64,000 nucleotides of DNA from G963720515 sp963720515 (lineage in GTDB: Bacteria > Actinomycetota > Thermoleophilia > Gaiellales > Gaiellaceae), in contig OY970397.1 in the NCBI GenBank assembly GCA_963720515.1, positions 2,294,001-2,358,000 of the forward strand, in the 5' to 3' direction. Numbering within the stretch: position 1 is the first letter of the stretch; each line of letters starts with the position of its first letter. Shown here one piece after another: positions 16,934-25,403 of the stretch. Made by a program: the position numbers and the translations under genes. The notes beneath the pieces were generated by a model that was not told the DNA's origin, ran no database searches, and saw only the letters and a program-made list of their open reading frames with translations.

Positions 16934-17021
16934 CCTCCTCGCGTGACTGCGGCTCGCCCGCCTTGAGCGCGGACCCTAATCCACGGCTCGGCCTGCGTAC
17001 ATCTCACAACCGCGCGGCCTT

Positions 17022-17076
17022 CGCGCGTTGGAAGGGCGATGAGCGCACGCGCGTTGGAACGGCGATGAGTGCGCGC
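17022..17076 (+). repeat. 26-base tandem duplication of a translation start region
   Basis: The segment around GCGTTGGAA-GGCGATGAG occurs twice with a period of 26 bases and only three mismatches (positions 17034, 17044, 17047 against the second copy). Each copy carries an ATG. Only the second is in frame with the exporter gene. Confidence 0.85.
17039..17068 (+). CDS. Nine-codon leader ORF (MSARALERR) ahead of the exporter
   Basis: The first ATG of the duplicated start region opens a nine-residue frame whose TGA overlaps the ATG of the EamA gene (ATGA). GGAAGGG lies just before it. If translated, it would couple initiation of the exporter to ribosome termination. It may also be simply a by-product of the duplication. 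Confidence 0.4.
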   Translation: MSARALERR

Positions 17077-17961
17077 GCCGAGGCCGCGACCGCGACAGCC
17101 GTGGCTCGGGACGTTCCCGCTCTCGCGGCGGCACTCGTAACCGTCGTTGCGTGGGGCTCCGCGTTCGTCGGCATCCGTGCCGCCGGTGACTCGCTCTCGC
17201 CCGGCGCGATCGCCCTCGGGCGGCTGCTGGTCTGCAGCGCCGTCCTCACCGCGGTCGCGCTGGTGCGGCGCGAGTCGCTGCCGGCGCGGCGGGACCTCTT
17301 CACGATCGCGCTCTTCGGCGTGCTGTGGCTCGGGGTCTACAGCGTGTCGCTCAACGCCGCCGAGCAGCGCGTGGACGCGGGACGGCGTCGCTGCTCGATC
17401 AACACGGGGCCGATCCTGATCGCGCTTCTCGCCGGCCTCGTCCTCCACGAGGGCTTCCCGCGCGGGCTCTTCGGCGGGCTGGCCGTCGCCTTCGCCGGCT
17501 GCGTCCTGATCGGCGTCGCCTCAGCCGAGTCGGGAACCCGCGGCAGCGTCGGCGTCGTGCTCTGCCTCGTCGCAGCGGCCGCGTACGCCGTTGCGGTGAT
17601 CCTGCAGAAGACCGTGCTCGCGCGCGTGTCCGCCTTCCAGGCGACGTGGCTCGGCTGCGCGGCCGCCACGATCGTGCTCCTCCCGTTCACGCCGACGCTC
17701 GCGAGCGAGGCGGCCGACGCCCCGCGCTCCGCGATCGCCTGGGTCGTCTATCTCGGCCTCGTCCCGACGGCGCTCGGCTTCGCCACCTGGTCGTTCGCGC
17801 TCGGCCGGACGAGCGCCGGCCGCATGGCGTCGATCACGTACCTGATCCCGGTCGTCGCGATCCTCCTCGGCTGGGCGCTCCTCGGCGAGACGCCGCCGGC
17901 CCTCGCGTGGGCCGGCGGCGCACTCTGCCTCGCCGGGGTGTATCTCGCCCGCCGGCGCTAG
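17065..17961 (+). CDS. EamA/DMT-superfamily transporter
   Basis: A 298-residue membrane protein with ten predicted helices arranged as two EamA repeats, typical of drug/metabolite exporters (RhaT/YdcZ-type). Landmarks are VVAWGSAFVGIRAAGDSLSP in repeat 1 and YLGLVPTALGFATWSFALG with ITYLIPVVAILLGWALLGE in repeat 2. The substrate cannot be predicted. The chosen ATG at 17065 follows the second copy of the start-region duplication and overlaps the stop of a short leader frame. The 3' end overlaps the convergent PD40 gene by a few bases. Confidence 0.87.
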   Translation: MSARAEAATATAVARDVPALAAALVTVVAWGSAFVGIRAAGDSLSPGAIALGRLLVCSAVLTAVALVRRESLPARRDLFTIALFGVLWLGVYSVSLNAAEQRVDAGRRRCSINTGPILIALLAGLVLHEGFPRGLFGGLAVAFAGCVLIGVASAESGTRGSVGVVLCLVAAAAYAVAVILQKTVLARVSAFQATWLGCAAATIVLLPFTPTLASEAADAPRSAIAWVVYLGLVPTALGFATWSFALGRTSAGRMASITYLIPVVAILLGWALLGETPPALAWAGGALCLAGVYLARRR

Positions 17962-18869
17962 CGCCTGGTGCGGGTCGCCACGTAGATGTCGGACATCCCC
18001 TCCGGCCCGGGCGCGCGCCCGAACAGGAGCTGCCGCGCGCCCCAGGAGAGCGACGGGCGAGTCTCGGCCGCGCCGCTGTTGACGGCGGGTCCGAGGTTCA
18101 CCGGCGTCGCCCATGGACCGTCGAGGCTCGCGCGGGTCGACCTCCAGATGTCCTGCGCGAGCGACCCGGTGCGGTTCGACGAGAGCACGACCTCGAGGCC
18201 GTCCTTCCGCACGTTCGGCTGGATGTCGTTCGCCGCGGCGTCGTTCAGCGAGCCGACCGGCACGGCCGGGCCGAAGCCCCAGCCTCCGAGGCCCGCGCTC
18301 ACGAAGACGTCACCCGGGACAGGTCCGCTTCGGGAGAAGTAGAGCGAGCCGTCGGCCGGCACGTACGACGGGCCCTGCTCGTCGAGCGCGCTGTTCGGGC
18401 CGAGCGGCGCGCAGCCGAGGTTCTGCGGCTCGCTCCACCCGAGCCGCGGGTGATGCCGGGTGAAGTAGATGTCCCCGAGCCCGCAGGCGCCGGGCAGGGC
18501 CTCGCGGCTGACGAAGAACAGTCCGCCGCCCCGGATCGGGGTCGGGCAGAAGTCGTCGGCCGCCGAGTTGACCGGCTCGCCGAGGTTCTCCGGCGCCCCC
18601 CACGGGTCGCGCCGGCTGTCCCGTTGGGCCACCCAGATGTCGAGGAGGCCGTGGCCGCCGGGCCGGGTGGACGCCATGTAGAGGCTGAGGCCGTCCGGCG
18701 CCTGGATCGGGCAGCCGTCCATGAACGCCGTGTTCAGCTCGGCGCTGTTGCCGTTGATCTCGTCGATCTTCTGCGCATCCGCCCATGGCGCGAAGTGTGC
18801 CGCACGGGCGGTACCGCCGAACGATGCCGCAGCGAGGAGCACGGCCACGATGGCGATCGTCGTTCGCAT
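17958..18869 (-). CDS. Secreted WD40-like beta-propeller (TolB/PD40) protein
   Basis: A 303-residue exported protein: signal peptide at residues 1-23 (ending ARA), then five or so PD40-type blades with repeated patterns such as GLSLYMASTRPGGHGLLDIW, GGLFFVSREALPGACGLGDI, DGSLYFSRSG and GLEVVLSSNRTG. PD40 propellers generally mediate binding; no enzyme residues are visible. AAAGGAG lies six bases before the ATG at 18869. It is divergent from the BTAD-type regulator, about 100 bases apart, which suggests that the regulator may control it. Confidence 0.82.
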   Translation of the reverse strand: MRTTIAIVAVLLAAASFGGTARAAHFAPWADAQKIDEINGNSAELNTAFMDGCPIQAPDGLSLYMASTRPGGHGLLDIWVAQRDSRRDPWGAPENLGEPVNSAADDFCPTPIRGGGLFFVSREALPGACGLGDIYFTRHHPRLGWSEPQNLGCAPLGPNSALDEQGPSYVPADGSLYFSRSGPVPGDVFVSAGLGGWGFGPAVPVGSLNDAAANDIQPNVRKDGLEVVLSSNRTGSLAQDIWRSTRASLDGPWATPVNLGPAVNSGAAETRPSLSWGARQLLFGRAPGPEGMSDIYVATRTRR

Positions 18870-18971
18870 CTCGAACTCCTTTCGAACGGGGAGTACGCTT
18901 GTCGGCGGGAGCGTCGCCGCAGGGCGTGTGACGGAGCGTGTGAGGATGGGAGGCTCGCAATCGGACTGAGC

Positions 18972-20766
18972 GTGCACCTGCTCGGCCCGCCTAGGCTGGA
19001 ACGTGCGGGCAAGCCCGTCGAGCGCCCGCGCGGTCAGAAGGCGTGGGGTGTTCTCGTCTATCTCCTTCGCTCGCGCATTCCGCCCTCGCGGGAGCGGCTC
19101 GCCGAGCTCCTCTTCCCGGAGGCGGACGACCCGCTCGGCACCTTGCGCTGGACCCTGTCCGCGCTCCGGCGCAGCCTGGGCGACGATGCCGGGCTCGAAG
19201 GGGATCCGGTCCGGCTCACCTTGCGCCCGGGAACGCTCGTCGACGTCGACGTCCTCAGCCGGGGCTCGTGGATGGAGGCGGTGGCGCTCCCCGGCTTTGG
19301 CCACGAGCTCATGGACGGCCTGGCCTTCCGATCGAGTCCCGGCTTCGAGCTCTGGCTCGAGGACGAGCGCCGCCACGTCGCGGGAATCACGAGCGCCGTG
19401 CTCCACCAGGCCGCGCTCGCGCTTCTTGCACGCGGCGAGGCCGAGGAGGCGACCCGCCACGCTTCGGAGCTCGTGCGCGTGAGCCCGTATGACGAGAACG
19501 CCCACGTCCTCCTCGTTCGCTGCTTGCACGTCGCGGGTGATCACGAAGCGGCCGAGCGCCGGGCGGCGGCGTCGGCAGCGCTCCTGCTCCGCGAGCTGGG
19601 CGTCGACCCGACCGCCGCGCTCCGCGCCGCGACCGCGGTGACGGAAGCTCCGGAGGTCCGCGTCTCGGGGCGAGCCGCCGTGCTTGCGCAGGTCGAGGCG
19701 GGCGAGGCGGCGCTCGGCGCGGGAGCCGTCGAGGCGGGCGTCCAGCGGATGCGCGAGGCGGTCGCCTCGGCCCGGAGGCTCGACGACCTCGAGCTCCTGG
19801 CGAGCGCGCTCGTCTCGCTCGGCGGCGCGCTTGTCCACTCCGCCCGCGGCACGGACGAGGAGGGCGCCGCCGCGCTCCACGAGGGGACGACGCTCGCCGA
19901 GCAGGCAGGCCGCGAACGACATCGCGGCGACCGGCTGGCGCGAGATCAGCTGGGTGCAGTTCCTCCGCGCCCAGTACGACCGCGCCGAGGAGTCGCTCAC
20001 GCGGACGGCGGAGCTCGCGGGCGGTGCCACCGAGGAGCTCGCCTGGGTGGACGTGACCCGCGGCGCCGCCCGCACCGACACGGGCGACTACGCCGCGGCC
20101 GGGGAGCTCCTGCGCCTGGGCGTCGAGCGCTCGCGCAAGCTCCCGTCGGCCCAGCCGCTCGCCCAGGCACTCACGATGCTCGGCCGCTACCACCTGCTTC
20201 GCGGGGAGACCGAGGATGCGCTCCACGTCCTCGACGAGGCGCTCGACGAGGTGGAGGCGCGCGGGGCGACCGCGTTCGTCTCCTGGCCGGAGTCCTTCCG
20301 CGGCGAGCTCGACCTGGCCCTTGGCGACCTGGACGCCGCCGAGGCGCGCTTCGAGCATGCGTTTGCGCTCGGCTGCCAGGTCGGCGACGCTTGCTGGGAG
20401 AGCATCGGCCTGCGCGGCCTCGGTCTCGTCGCGGCCGAGCGCGGCGACGTCCCGCGCGCGCTCGAGCTGCTCGCCGAAGCGCCGAAGCGCTGCCGGCGCC
20501 TACCCGACACGTACCTGTGGATCGAGGCGTACGCGCTGGACGCCCTCTGCGCCGTCGCCGTCGAGCACCGGGCCGAGGGGGCCCTGCGCTGGATCGACGA
20601 GCTCGAGGAGATGACCGCACGCCGCGGGATGCGCGAGCTCCTCCTGCGCGCGACGATCTACCGGGCGAGGCTGGGCGAGCCGGGCGCGATCGAGGCGGCC
20701 CGGTCGCTCGCGGCGCAGATCGAGAACCCCGCGCTCGACGATCTCTTCAGTCCGGCGCCTGTCTAA
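18972..20766 (+). pseudogene. BTAD/SARP-like transcriptional regulator with TPR tail, frameshifted by a 4-bp duplication
   Basis: Residues 1-90 form an OmpR-type winged-helix DNA-binding segment (HLLGPPRLERAG, RSRIPPSRERLAELLFPEAD, LRWTLSALRRSLGD), followed by a BTAD domain (HQAALALLARGEAEEATRHA, SPYDENAHVLLVRCL, RELGVDPTAALR) and TPR-like helices to the end (about 598 residues if repaired). At 19903-19910 the tetranucleotide AGGC is present twice; removing one copy joins the two frames exactly (LAEQ|AANDIAATGWREISW). As it stands the product ends abnormally in another frame. The start is also odd: GTG at 18972 has no good ribosome site, whereas GGGAGG lies upstream of an ATC. Could be a true mutation, a phase-variable site or a sequencing error. 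Confidence 0.8.
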
Positions 20767-20794
20767 CCGGTCAGCTACCAAAGCGTCTTAGCTC

Positions 20795-20812
20795 CTGACG
20801 CACTATCGTCAG
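20795..20812. promoter_or_regulatory. Candidate operator palindrome
   Basis: CTGACG-CACTAT-CGTCAG is a perfect six-base inverted repeat with a six-base spacer, 40 bases before the secreted-protein gene; CTGACGA recurs at 20832-20838. This looks like a binding site for a dimeric regulator, but no regulator is assigned. Confidence 0.35.
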
Positions 20813-20851
20813 TTCCGTACGGTCATATACCACTGACGAAGGGAGATTGAG

Positions 20852-21358
20852 ATGAGGACGAAGGCCTTTGCTCTTGCAGCCTCGGCGGTGGCGACGACGC
20901 TGCTGGTGTTCGCGCCGACGGCGGCCGCCGACAAGCCGGCGGTGACCGTCACGAACATCGACCGCACCGGCACGTTCCCCGCCGGGCTGTGCCCGTTCCC
21001 GTTCACGTTCCACACGGAGGGGACGTTCCGCGAGACCGTGTTCTCGAACGGGAAGGACGTGACGCACGCAGTCAGCTTCCACGTCACCTACACAAACCCG
21101 GCCAACGGAAAGACGCTCGTGACGACGCTCGCCGGGCCGTTCGTGATCGAGCCGAACGGTGACGGCACCGTCACGGTGACGATCAACGGCAACGACGGCC
21201 ATCTCACGGCGCCGGGCGAGGGATCGATCTTCGCCGCCGTCGGGAAACTGGTCTACATCGCCGACGCGGGCGACCCGTTCACGCCGCTCACGATCGTGAA
21301 GTCGACGGGCCAGCAGGACCCGAGCCAGTTCCCGGCCACCTGCGAGGGGCTCTCCTAG
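20852..21358 (+). CDS. Secreted protein of unknown function
   Basis: A 168-residue exported protein. Residues 1-25 are a signal peptide (AFALAASAVATTLLVFAPTAAA). The mature part is beta-rich with regular Val/Thr strands (KPAVTVTNIDRTGTFPAG, GDGTVTVTINGNDGH, VGKLVYIADAGDPFTP) and two Cys residues (one near CPFPFTF, one near the C-terminus) that could form a disulfide. I do not recognise the family; it looks like a small extracellular beta-sandwich. GGGAG lies eight bases before the ATG. Confidence 0.75.
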   Translation: MRTKAFALAASAVATTLLVFAPTAAADKPAVTVTNIDRTGTFPAGLCPFPFTFHTEGTFRETVFSNGKDVTHAVSFHVTYTNPANGKTLVTTLAGPFVIEPNGDGTVTVTINGNDGHLTAPGEGSIFAAVGKLVYIADAGDPFTPLTIVKSTGQQDPSQFPATCEGLS

Positions 21359-21366
21359 ACCTCACC

Positions 21367-21948
21367 CTAGGCGTCCCGCCTCCGCGAGGGGGCGGGACGA
21401 GCCCTCTTGCGCGCACGGTAGCTCGCCTGGGCGACCCGGTCGGCGCACAGGGTGCTGCAGTAGCGCCGGTTGCGGTTCCGGCTCCGGTCCACGTACGCGC
21501 AGCGGCAGGGCGAGCCGGCGCAGCGGCCGAAGCGCTCCCAGCCGAACGCGCGGAACCCTTCGAGCAGGCCCGCCGTCGCATAGGCCGCGACGAACCGGAG
21601 CCCCTCGCGCTCGTCGGGCCACGTGCGGAGCCGCCAGCCTCCGCCGTCGCGCTCGAGTTGCGGCGGCGTGCCGTACTCGCCCGCGAGCTCGTTGAGGAGC
21701 CGAACCGCCGCTGCCTCGTCTTTCGCGTCGAAGACGGCGTCGAAGCGCGTTCGCAGCGCCCGGACGGCGTCGACGTCCGGCTCTCGTATCCCCTTCGCCG
21801 CCGCGTCGAGGCCGTGCCACGTGAGCCAGAAGCGGACGTCGTCGAGGCCCTCGATCAGGTCGGGCTCGGCCTCGAGCTCGTCCCAGGTGTTGACCAGGTC
21901 GATAGCGACCACGAGGCCGGTTCCCCGGCCTTCTCTCGTCAGCGGCAT
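21367..21948 (-). CDS. CGNR zinc-finger (ABATE domain) transcriptional regulator
   Basis: A 193-residue protein. The N-terminal ABATE-type domain starts with VVAIDLVNTWDELE and continues with helices up to about residue 135. The C-terminal zinc finger has C-x4-C-x-C and C-x3-C ligands (RCAGSPCRCAYVD and RYCSTLCADRVAQASYRARK); the canonical Asn-Arg element reads RNRNRRYCS. Such proteins are probable DNA-binding regulators, common in Actinomycetota. Length and architecture match the family. It is transcribed alone, convergent with the secreted-protein gene. Confidence 0.85.
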   Translation of the reverse strand: MPLTREGRGTGLVVAIDLVNTWDELEAEPDLIEGLDDVRFWLTWHGLDAAAKGIREPDVDAVRALRTRFDAVFDAKDEAAAVRLLNELAGEYGTPPQLERDGGGWRLRTWPDEREGLRFVAAYATAGLLEGFRAFGWERFGRCAGSPCRCAYVDRSRNRNRRYCSTLCADRVAQASYRARKRARPAPSRRRDA

Positions 21949-21979
21949 AGCCCCTTAACGGTACTGATGAGAGCCGTCG

Positions 21980-22174
21980 TTACGGGGCGCCCGCGGCCGG
22001 CGGCAGTGCCATCGAGGCCTTGAGGTCCGTGAGCGGCGTGTCGGGAACGCGGATGAGGCCACGCGTCGGCCGATCGAGGTCGAAGGTGACCAGAAGGAGG
22101 AACGTGATCAGGCCGGCGGCGAGGACGACTGTGATCACGCCTCGGCCGAGGAGCGAGAGGTAGAAGGCGAGAAC
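21980..22174 (-). pseudogene. Remnant of a DUF4239 (bestrophin-like) protein
   Basis: About 65 codons match the end of the DUF4239 domain of the gene at 15476-16933 almost residue by residue (VLAFYLSLLGRGV, FLLLVTFDLDRPTRGLIRVP, DTPLTDLKASMALPPAA). The 5' three quarters of the gene are missing and the sequence before 22174 shows no similarity. It ends with a natural stop like a single-domain DUF4239 protein, so it derives from an unfused relative. Confidence 0.75.
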
Positions 22175-22495
22175 GCGCGTGGGCGCGGCTCTGTCAGGAG
22201 GTCGCGAGCGCAAGCGTGATTGCGTCCTCGAAGGGAGAGCTTTCGTCCTTCGCTCCACCATGCGTCAGCGGCGGGGCCGAGCTGTGGGCGCGCTCCGCCG
22301 ATGTGCTGGTCGAGAAGGCTGTCCCAAGCACGAGCTCTCGCAGGATCTCGAGGGAATCGGACCCGTATCCGCTCCCGCCGCCGGATCGTTCCTGGCCCGG
22401 ACGCCTCGGCCGCACGGTCGCCCTCGCGGGCCGCGGCCTGCCGTACATGGTGGGCGTGCGGCGCAGGAAATATTCGGTAGGCGTCTAGGCGCGCG
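22175..22495. other. Gap without a recognisable gene
   Basis: Open frames on both strands here have no recognisable domain and overlap each other. The left edge is where the DUF4239 remnant breaks off, so this stretch may be a deletion or insertion scar. I see no terminal inverted repeats or transposase remains. Confidence 0.5.
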
Positions 22496-22532
22496 CCAAG
22501 TCCTGCGACCCCGGAGGATCCGCAGGACTTGG
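22496..22532. terminator. Perfect 12-bp hairpin downstream of the CPBP gene
   Basis: CCAAGTCCTGCG pairs perfectly with CGCAGGACTTGG around a 13-base loop. It lies 26 bases past the stop codon of the CPBP protease gene on the minus strand. There is no U-tract, so a terminator or RNA-stabilising hairpin are both possible. Confidence 0.55.
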
Positions 22533-22557
22533 ACTTGGTGAGAAGCGCGGTGAGTTG

Positions 22558-23358
22558 TCAGGCAACGAGCGCGAGGATGACGATCGCGAAGAACACGCTC
22601 TGGGCGCTGTGCACCGCGATCCCGATCCACGCGCTCCGGTAGCGCTTCGACGGGTACGCCAGGGTGAACGTGTCCAGCAGCGTCGCGGGCATCGCCCACG
22701 GCACGTGCAGGTGATAGGCGGTGAAGAGCAGGCCGTTCGCGACCCAGTCGCCGCGTCCGAAGGCGCCGTTCATCCGCGGAAGGAGGAACCCCCGAAAGAG
22801 GAGTTCCTCGCCGAGGACGGTCGTGAACACGAGCAGCGCGAGGATGAGGCCGTACCAGGCCCAAGCGCCGTCGAGGAACGCCTTGCCGGCGTCCGAGTCG
22901 ACGAGCGTCGCGAAGTCCCGGTTCTCGGGAGCCGCGAATGGGGCCAGCTCCTGCGCGGCTACGAAGGCCAGGATCAGTGGGATCACGATGAGCCAGATCC
23001 GGCCGCCGACGCGACCGTCGCGCGGACTTCGCGGGGAGCGAAGCCAGAGCGCCTCGCGGACCGTCGCCCAGCGGAGCGTCCCCTGCTCGCGGCGGACGAG
23101 GATCGCGACGAGAACGAACTGCCAGACGAGCCCGGCCGTGAGGCACACGAGCAGCGCCTTCATCAACGGCACCATGCCGGTGCCGGCGAACCGGTCCTCG
23201 AGCGCAGGCGCGACGAGCCAGGCGAGCGCTCCCATCGGCAGGGCGGCGGCGGCCCAGACGCCGAGGATCCCGCGGGTCCGCAGCTGCGGGATCTCGACAG
23301 TCGTCGAGACGGCCGTGTCCGCGCGGGCGGTCGCTGTGAGTGGATATGTGACGCTCAT
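22558..23358 (-). CDS. CPBP-family intramembrane metalloprotease (CAAX/Abi type)
   Basis: A 266-residue membrane protein with about seven or eight helices. The three CPBP motifs are present: GEELLFRGFLLPRM (Glu-Glu-x3-Arg), FTAYHLHVPWAMPA (His with downstream aromatic) and HSAQSVFF (His). These intramembrane proteases are linked to bacteriocin immunity and membrane-protein processing; the substrate here is unknown. I chose the ATG at 23358 because AGGAGG lies six bases upstream; an upstream ATG at 23388 lacks a ribosome site. It is divergent from the two-component operon, with about 135 bases between them. Confidence 0.85.
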   Translation of the reverse strand: MSVTYPLTATARADTAVSTTVEIPQLRTRGILGVWAAAALPMGALAWLVAPALEDRFAGTGMVPLMKALLVCLTAGLVWQFVLVAILVRREQGTLRWATVREALWLRSPRSPRDGRVGGRIWLIVIPLILAFVAAQELAPFAAPENRDFATLVDSDAGKAFLDGAWAWYGLILALLVFTTVLGEELLFRGFLLPRMNGAFGRGDWVANGLLFTAYHLHVPWAMPATLLDTFTLAYPSKRYRSAWIGIAVHSAQSVFFAIVILALVA

Positions 23359-23493
23359 TTCCATCCTCCTGTTGCGGGTCGAAACCATGGCTTCGACGCT
23401 AGGAGGCGGATGCGCAGGGCGCCTCGTCGGAAGGCCGCAATCGCGCTCCGACGACTCGACGATTCGGACTCCTACTCGGGTAGGAGGCGCCTC

Positions 23494-23523
23494 ATGAAAG
23501 CGTGCGATACGTTCAGCACATGA
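23494..23523 (+). CDS. Nine-codon leader ORF (MKACDTFST) of the two-component operon
   Basis: A perfect AGGAGG (23482-23487) stands six bases before this ATG, the best ribosome site in the neighbourhood. The frame runs nine codons and its TGA overlaps the ATG of the histidine kinase (ATGA). The kinase has no other good ribosome site, so its translation may depend on this leader. A GTG at 23502 in the kinase frame is the alternative reading. Confidence 0.5.
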   Translation: MKACDTFST

Positions 23524-24689
23524 GCCGGATCCGACCCGTAGCGCGCGAGTACTGGTTCGAGCTCTTGATCGGGTTCCTGGCGGTCGCCGGCATGCTCGAG
23601 CTCGTCGTCGGGCGCAATGCGCCGGGCGCGCCGACCACCTCGCTCTGGATCGCAGTCCCCACGGTGGCCGTCCTCGTGCTGCCGCTCTTCGCGCGTCGGC
23701 GATACCCCTTCGCCGCTCCGGCGCTGTACTGGGTGCTGGCCGCTGCGATCTCGTTCACCGACGGGCTGCTGCTCGCGTTCATCGGCAGTCTCGGCGTCGT
23801 CGGCCTGGCAAGCGCGTTCCTGCTCGGGAACCTGCGGAACCCTCTGAAGGCCGCCGCAGGTCTCCTCGTCGTTCTCGCCGGAATCCTGATCGTGGTCGTG
23901 AACATCCCGGGTCCGCAGACCGTCGGCGACCTCATCTTCATTCCCCTGCGGTTCGTGGTCGCCTGGGTCGCCGGCTACGCCCTGCGCGAGCGCGCCGAGC
24001 AGGCCGAGGCGGCCGAGGAACGCGCGGTCCACGCCGAGCGCGAACGCGAGGCGGCCGCACGCGTCGCGGTGGCGGAGGAGCGCTCGCGGATCGCGCGTGA
24101 GCTCCACGACATCGTCGCCCACGCCGTCAGCGTGATGGTGCTCCAGGTCGGCGCACTCAGGCACAAGCTTCCCGATGCGCAGGCCGAGGACCGCGATGCG
24201 CTCAGGGATGTCGAGCGGGCCGGCCGGACAGCGCTGGCCGAGATGCGGCGCCTCCTCGCCGCGATGCGCCGCGACGGGGACGAGGCCGAGCTCACGCCTC
24301 AGCCCGGCCTCGACGGCCTCGACTCGCTGCTCGACCAGATCGGCCGGGCCGGCCTCCCCGTCGAGCTGCACGTGGACGGAGAGCCTGTCCCGCTTCCACG
24401 AGGGATCGAGCTCTCCGCGTACCGCATCGTCCAAGAAGGCCTCACCAACGCCCTCAAGCACGCGCACGCGAGCGACGCGGACGTGACGGTCCGCTACCGG
24501 CCGGACGAGCTGCAGATCGAGGTGCGCGACAACGGCCACGGCGGCGTAACGACCGACGGCCTCGGTCACGGGCTCATCGGCGTCCGGGAACGCGTCAAGA
24601 TCTACGGGGGTCGGATGTCCGCCGGAACGGCAAGCGAAGGCGGCTTCGTCCTCAGCACACGCCTCCCGCTCGGCCAGGACGAACGATGA
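23520..24689 (+). CDS. Sensor histidine kinase, NarL/DesK type (HisKA_3)
   Basis: A 389-residue kinase. About four to six membrane helices (residues 10-150) form an integral sensor, followed by a coiled linker (EQAEAAEERAVHAEREREAA). The dimerisation domain has the phospho-acceptor His in RSRIARELHDIVAHAVSVM, and the HATPase_c domain shows the N box AYRIVQEGLTNALKHAHA, the G1 box EVRDNGHGG and the G2 box GLGHGLIGVRERV. It would phosphorylate the response regulator made from the next gene, with which it overlaps by ATGA. The signal sensed cannot be predicted; the divergent CPBP protease is a possible partner. Confidence 0.9.
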   Translation: MSRIRPVAREYWFELLIGFLAVAGMLELVVGRNAPGAPTTSLWIAVPTVAVLVLPLFARRRYPFAAPALYWVLAAAISFTDGLLLAFIGSLGVVGLASAFLLGNLRNPLKAAAGLLVVLAGILIVVVNIPGPQTVGDLIFIPLRFVVAWVAGYALRERAEQAEAAEERAVHAEREREAAARVAVAEERSRIARELHDIVAHAVSVMVLQVGALRHKLPDAQAEDRDALRDVERAGRTALAEMRRLLAAMRRDGDEAELTPQPGLDGLDSLLDQIGRAGLPVELHVDGEPVPLPRGIELSAYRIVQEGLTNALKHAHASDADVTVRYRPDELQIEVRDNGHGGVTTDGLGHGLIGVRERVKIYGGRMSAGTASEGGFVLSTRLPLGQDER

Positions 24690-25342
24690 CGATCCGCGTG
24701 CTCGTCGCCGACGACCAGTCGATGGTCCGCGCGGGCTTTCGCATGCTGCTCGCAGGCGAGGACGACATCGAGGTCGTGGCCGAGGCGAGCAACGGGCGCG
24801 AGGCCGTGGACAAGGCGGCGCGGTTCCATCCCTCCGTGGTCCTCATGGACATCCGCATGCCGGAGCTGGACGGTCTCCAGGCGACCGAGCGCATCCTCGC
24901 GGCGGACAACGCCGCCCGGATTCTGATTCTCACGACGTTCGACCTGGACGAGTACGTCTTCGAGTCGTTGAGAGCCGGCGCGAGCGGCTTCGTCCTGAAG
25001 GACGATTCTCCGGAGCAGCTGATCGCGGCGATCCGCACGGTCGCGGACGGCGAGGCGCTCCTCTCGCCGACGATCACGAGACGCGTCATCCAGAAGTTTG
25101 TCCGCACGCCGCGTCCGGCTCCGCCGACCGAGCTCGGGGAGCTCAGCAACCGCGAGCGGGACGTCTTTCGGCTGATGGCTCGGGGCCTCTCGAACGCCGA
25201 GATCGGTGCCGAGCTCTACATCAGCGACACGACCGTCAAAACGCACGTCACGCACATCCTCCAGAAGCTCAACCTCCGCGACCGCGTGCAGGCAGTCGTG
25301 CTCGCGTACCAGACCGGCCTCTTCGAGTCGGACTTGACGTAG
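24686..25342 (+). CDS. Response regulator, NarL/LuxR family
   Basis: A 218-residue regulator. The receiver domain has the acidic pair (VLVADDQSMVR), the phosphorylation site Asp in VVLMDIRMPELDG, the Thr in LILTTFDLDEYV and Lys in GFVLKDD. The C-terminal LuxR-type helix-turn-helix contains LSNREREVF-like LSNRERDVFRLMARGLSNAE and DTTVKTHVTHILQKLNLRDR. It is activated by the kinase encoded immediately upstream (ATGA overlap). All catalytic residues are intact. Confidence 0.95.
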   Translation: MTIRVLVADDQSMVRAGFRMLLAGEDDIEVVAEASNGREAVDKAARFHPSVVLMDIRMPELDGLQATERILAADNAARILILTTFDLDEYVFESLRAGASGFVLKDDSPEQLIAAIRTVADGEALLSPTITRRVIQKFVRTPRPAPPTELGELSNRERDVFRLMARGLSNAEIGAELYISDTTVKTHVTHILQKLNLRDRVQAVVLAYQTGLFESDLT

Positions 25343-25358
25343 CCTTGGTTTCGTATTG

Positions 25359-25383
25359 GGAGGCCGGCGCCAACCGGTCCTCC
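25359..25383. terminator. Hairpin terminator after the two-component operon
   Basis: GGAGGCCGG pairs with CCGG-T-CCTCC around CGCCAA, a nine-pair stem with one bulged base, between the convergent stop codons of the response regulator and the thioredoxin-like gene. Confidence 0.55.
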
Positions 25384-25403
25384 GGCTGCTCCTCGCTGTC
25401 TGC

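Noticed and set aside
22175..22495. Insertion sequence at the DUF4239 scar
   Set aside because: No transposase remains or terminal inverted repeats could be found.
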